This document shows positions 5,869 to 7,051 of a stretch of 7,051 nucleotides of DNA, piece by piece (positions within the stretch are counted from its first letter, which is position 1; every line of letters starts with the position of its first letter). This stretch comes from Bacteroidales bacterium (lineage in GTDB: Bacteria; Bacteroidota; Bacteroidia; Bacteroidales; DTU049). The notes beneath the pieces are model-generated. The model was not told where the DNA came from. It did no database searches and worked only from the letters and a program-made list of their open reading frames with translations. The DNA lies in assembly GCA_030017935.1 (NCBI GenBank), contig JASEGF010000108.1:1-7051 (forward strand), in the 5' to 3' direction. Position numbers and translations under genes: made by a program.

Positions 5869-6597
5869 AATATTCTGTATATCCTCAGGGGTATCTATAC
5901 TTATGCTTTTATAATCTGTATCCATCACATAAATGCTATAGCCATTGTCTAACCATCTGAGCTGTTCTAATTTTTCAGTCTCTTCTAGCAATGTAGGTTT
6001 TAGCTTGGTTAATTCATTGAGAATTATTTTTTCATAAACATAAATGCCAATATGCTTCTTATAAGGATAAGCATTTAACCATTCCTTGCAATCTAAATCT
6101 CTGTTGTATGGAATAATAGAACGACTGAAATATAAAGCTTTACCATTGAGATTTGTAGTGATTTTAATATTATTAGGAGAGAATAATTCATCAAAATTCT
6201 CAATAGACGTTGCAGCAGTAGCTAATTTGATGTTTTTACCTAAAACAAAATCTATTAAATCATCTATCAATTTAGGAGAAATAAAAGGTTCATCCCCTTG
6301 AATATTAATTATATAGTCATTATTGGGAATATTCAAAATATTTGCAGCCTCATTTACACGTTCGGTACCATTTCTATGATTCACATCAGTAATTATAGCA
6401 TTGTATCCATGATTATTTACTACATCATAAATACGATTATCGTCGGTAGCCACATAAATGTTTTTTATTTTACTTTTAGATACATTATTTAATACATGAA
6501 TGATTATCGGTAATCCATCGATTTGTGCTAATGGTTTACCTACAAAGCGAGTACTTCCATACCTAGCTGGTATTATTGCCCAAAAATTATTCATCAT
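5851..6597 (-). CDS. kdsB: 3-deoxy-manno-octulosonate cytidylyltransferase (CMP-KDO synthetase)
   Basis: This cytosolic enzyme activates KDO with CTP to give CMP-KDO and pyrophosphate, the donor for lipid A glycosylation. The 248 residues match the usual length. Nucleotidyltransferase motifs run in order: IIPARYGSTR (8-17) with FVGKPL (18-23), VATDD (49-53), NGTER (76-80), NIQGDEP (98-104, where Asp102 is a likely Mg2+ ligand), YFSRSIIPY (156-164), HIGIYVY (182-188), EKLEQLRWL (208-216) and DTPEDI (235-240). Two adjacent ATGs (6597-6595 and 6594-6592) are possible starts; the first is used here. It is divergent from the lipoprotein gene and convergent with the peptidase gene, overlapping it by 11 bases. 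With KdsD and KdsA nearby, KDO is the expected sugar, though close relatives can use similar sugars. Confidence 0.95.
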   Translation of the reverse strand: MMNNFWAIIPARYGSTRFVGKPLAQIDGLPIIIHVLNNVSKSKIKNIYVATDDNRIYDVVNNHGYNAIITDVNHRNGTERVNEAANILNIPNNDYIINIQGDEPFISPKLIDDLIDFVLGKNIKLATAATSIENFDELFSPNNIKITTNLNGKALYFSRSIIPYNRDLDCKEWLNAYPYKKHIGIYVYEKIILNELTKLKPTLLEETEKLEQLRWLDNGYSIYVMDTDYKSISIDTPEDIQNIKKFIV

Positions 6598-6612
6598 TTT
6601 ATAATATTATTA

Positions 6613-6620
6613 CAAAGATA
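6613..6620 (-). promoter_or_regulatory. Probable -7 element for kdsB
   Basis: TATCTTTG on the minus strand matches TAnnTTTG exactly and ends 15 bases before the first kdsB ATG, predicting a leader of about 10 bases. A convincing -33 TTG is not seen at the usual spacing. Confidence 0.5.
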
Positions 6621-6654
6621 ATTATTTTTTTTCATCAGTTTAATATTCAATTAT

Positions 6655-6662
6655 TACTTTTG
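6655..6662 (+). promoter_or_regulatory. Probable -7 element for the lipoprotein serine hydrolase gene
   Basis: TACTTTTG fits TAnnTTTG exactly and is followed by CA, as often seen in this phylum. It ends 8 bases before the ATG at 6671, so the transcript would be leaderless or have a leader of only a few bases. No clear -33 TTG is present. The divergent kdsB element lies about 35 bases away in the same 73-base gap. Confidence 0.5.
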
Positions 6663-6670
6663 CAGTAAAA

Positions 6671-7051
6671 ATGAATATTTTGAAAAAAGGAATAATTTTA
6701 TCTACTATAGCCTTTACTCTAAATAGCTGCTATTTTGGCAGAATGGTTGTTTATAATGTAGCTGACGTGAATGATTATAAAAAATTTCCTCAGATGCCTA
6801 TACACACTAAAGATCCTCAACCACTGAAAATTAATTATATATCTCCCAGTGATAATTGGTTCTCACCAGACTTTCTTTTAAAGAAAAATAAAAATAAATT
6901 TAAAAATATTCATACATTCATAGATATGCTTCAGGTGAGCGAAACAAATGCTTTTTTAATTTTAAAACATGATACTATCATTTATGAATATTATGCACCT
7001 GGATATGATGCCAGCTCTATACATACATCTTTTTCAGTAAACAAAAGTGTT
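6671..7051 (+). CDS. Lipoprotein, serine hydrolase of the class C beta-lactamase-related family (5' part only)
   Basis: The frame is open from the ATG at 6671 to the window end, giving 127 residues with no stop. A short basic and hydrophobic leader ends in LNSC (17-20), a lipobox with Cys20 as the likely lipidated residue; Asn before Ser is a loose match. The residues after Cys20 are not acidic, which in Bacteroidota argues weakly against surface export and for an envelope-facing location. A linker runs to about residue 80, then a domain start with FLILKHDTIIYEYY (95-108). SFSVNKSV (120-127) contains Ser122-x-x-Lys125, the nucleophile motif of the beta-lactamase/transpeptidase fold in the context seen in class C-related hydrolases. 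The later YxN and HxG/KTG motifs lie outside the window. The substrate could be peptidoglycan, a D-amino acid peptide or an ester; actual beta-lactamase activity is not implied. Confidence 0.8.
   Translation, partial: MNILKKGIILSTIAFTLNSCYFGRMVVYNVADVNDYKKFPQMPIHTKDPQPLKINYISPSDNWFSPDFLLKKNKNKFKNIHTFIDMLQVSETNAFLILKHDTIIYEYYAPGYDASSIHTSFSVNKSV

Noticed and set aside
6086..6492. Two plus-strand open frames (6086-6301 and 6298-6492) opposite kdsB
   Set aside because: kdsB motifs run unbroken through this stretch on the other strand, so these are shadows.

Overview
The window is AT-rich DNA (roughly 30% G+C by eye) that reads as Bacteroidota. Three signs agree. Starts lack Shine-Dalgarno sequences and instead carry TAnnTTTG-type -7 elements just upstream. 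One protein ends in a type IX secretion (T9SS) sorting domain. A bactofilin gene sits beside an atpZ-type gene, an arrangement familiar from this phylum. I cannot assign an order or genus. The KDO genes imply an LPS-bearing outer membrane.

Left part, all on the minus strand (reading from 2500 down to 129): fumC (class II fumarase), then a separately promoted three-gene unit of bactofilin, an AtpZ/AtpI-type small membrane protein with a GTG start, and an unidentified four-helix membrane protein. The last two overlap in TAATG. The unit normally leads into the F-type ATP synthase genes. Here it runs into a 128-base tail with a 14-bp perfect hairpin and no sign of atpB.

Middle part, plus strand (2588-5861): a tight operon of kdsD (arabinose-5-phosphate isomerase, SIS domain only), kdsA (KDO-8-phosphate synthase of the metal-binding class) and a secreted M1-family metallopeptidase with a T9SS C-terminal domain. 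The gaps between genes are 5 and 2 bases. kdsB (CMP-KDO synthetase, 6597-5851, minus strand) converges on the peptidase gene. The two coding regions overlap by 11 bases inside a perfect inverted repeat that holds both stop codons. KdsD, KdsA and KdsB together cover ribulose-5-phosphate to CMP-KDO, except the KDO-8-phosphate phosphatase step (KdsC), which is not in the window.

Right edge, plus strand (6671 onward): the first 127 codons of a lipoprotein related to class C beta-lactamases and penicillin-binding-protein-like serine hydrolases, cut off by the window end just after its SxxK motif.

No stretch over 300 bases lacks a gene. I see no RNA genes, CRISPR arrays, insertion sequences or phage genes. 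The window is mostly core metabolism and envelope biogenesis, and I do not find a convincing undescribed system. The most notable points are the double-stop hairpin, the domain-minimal KdsD, the T9SS peptidase placed inside a KDO operon, and promoter elements so close to start codons that near-leaderless mRNAs are likely.
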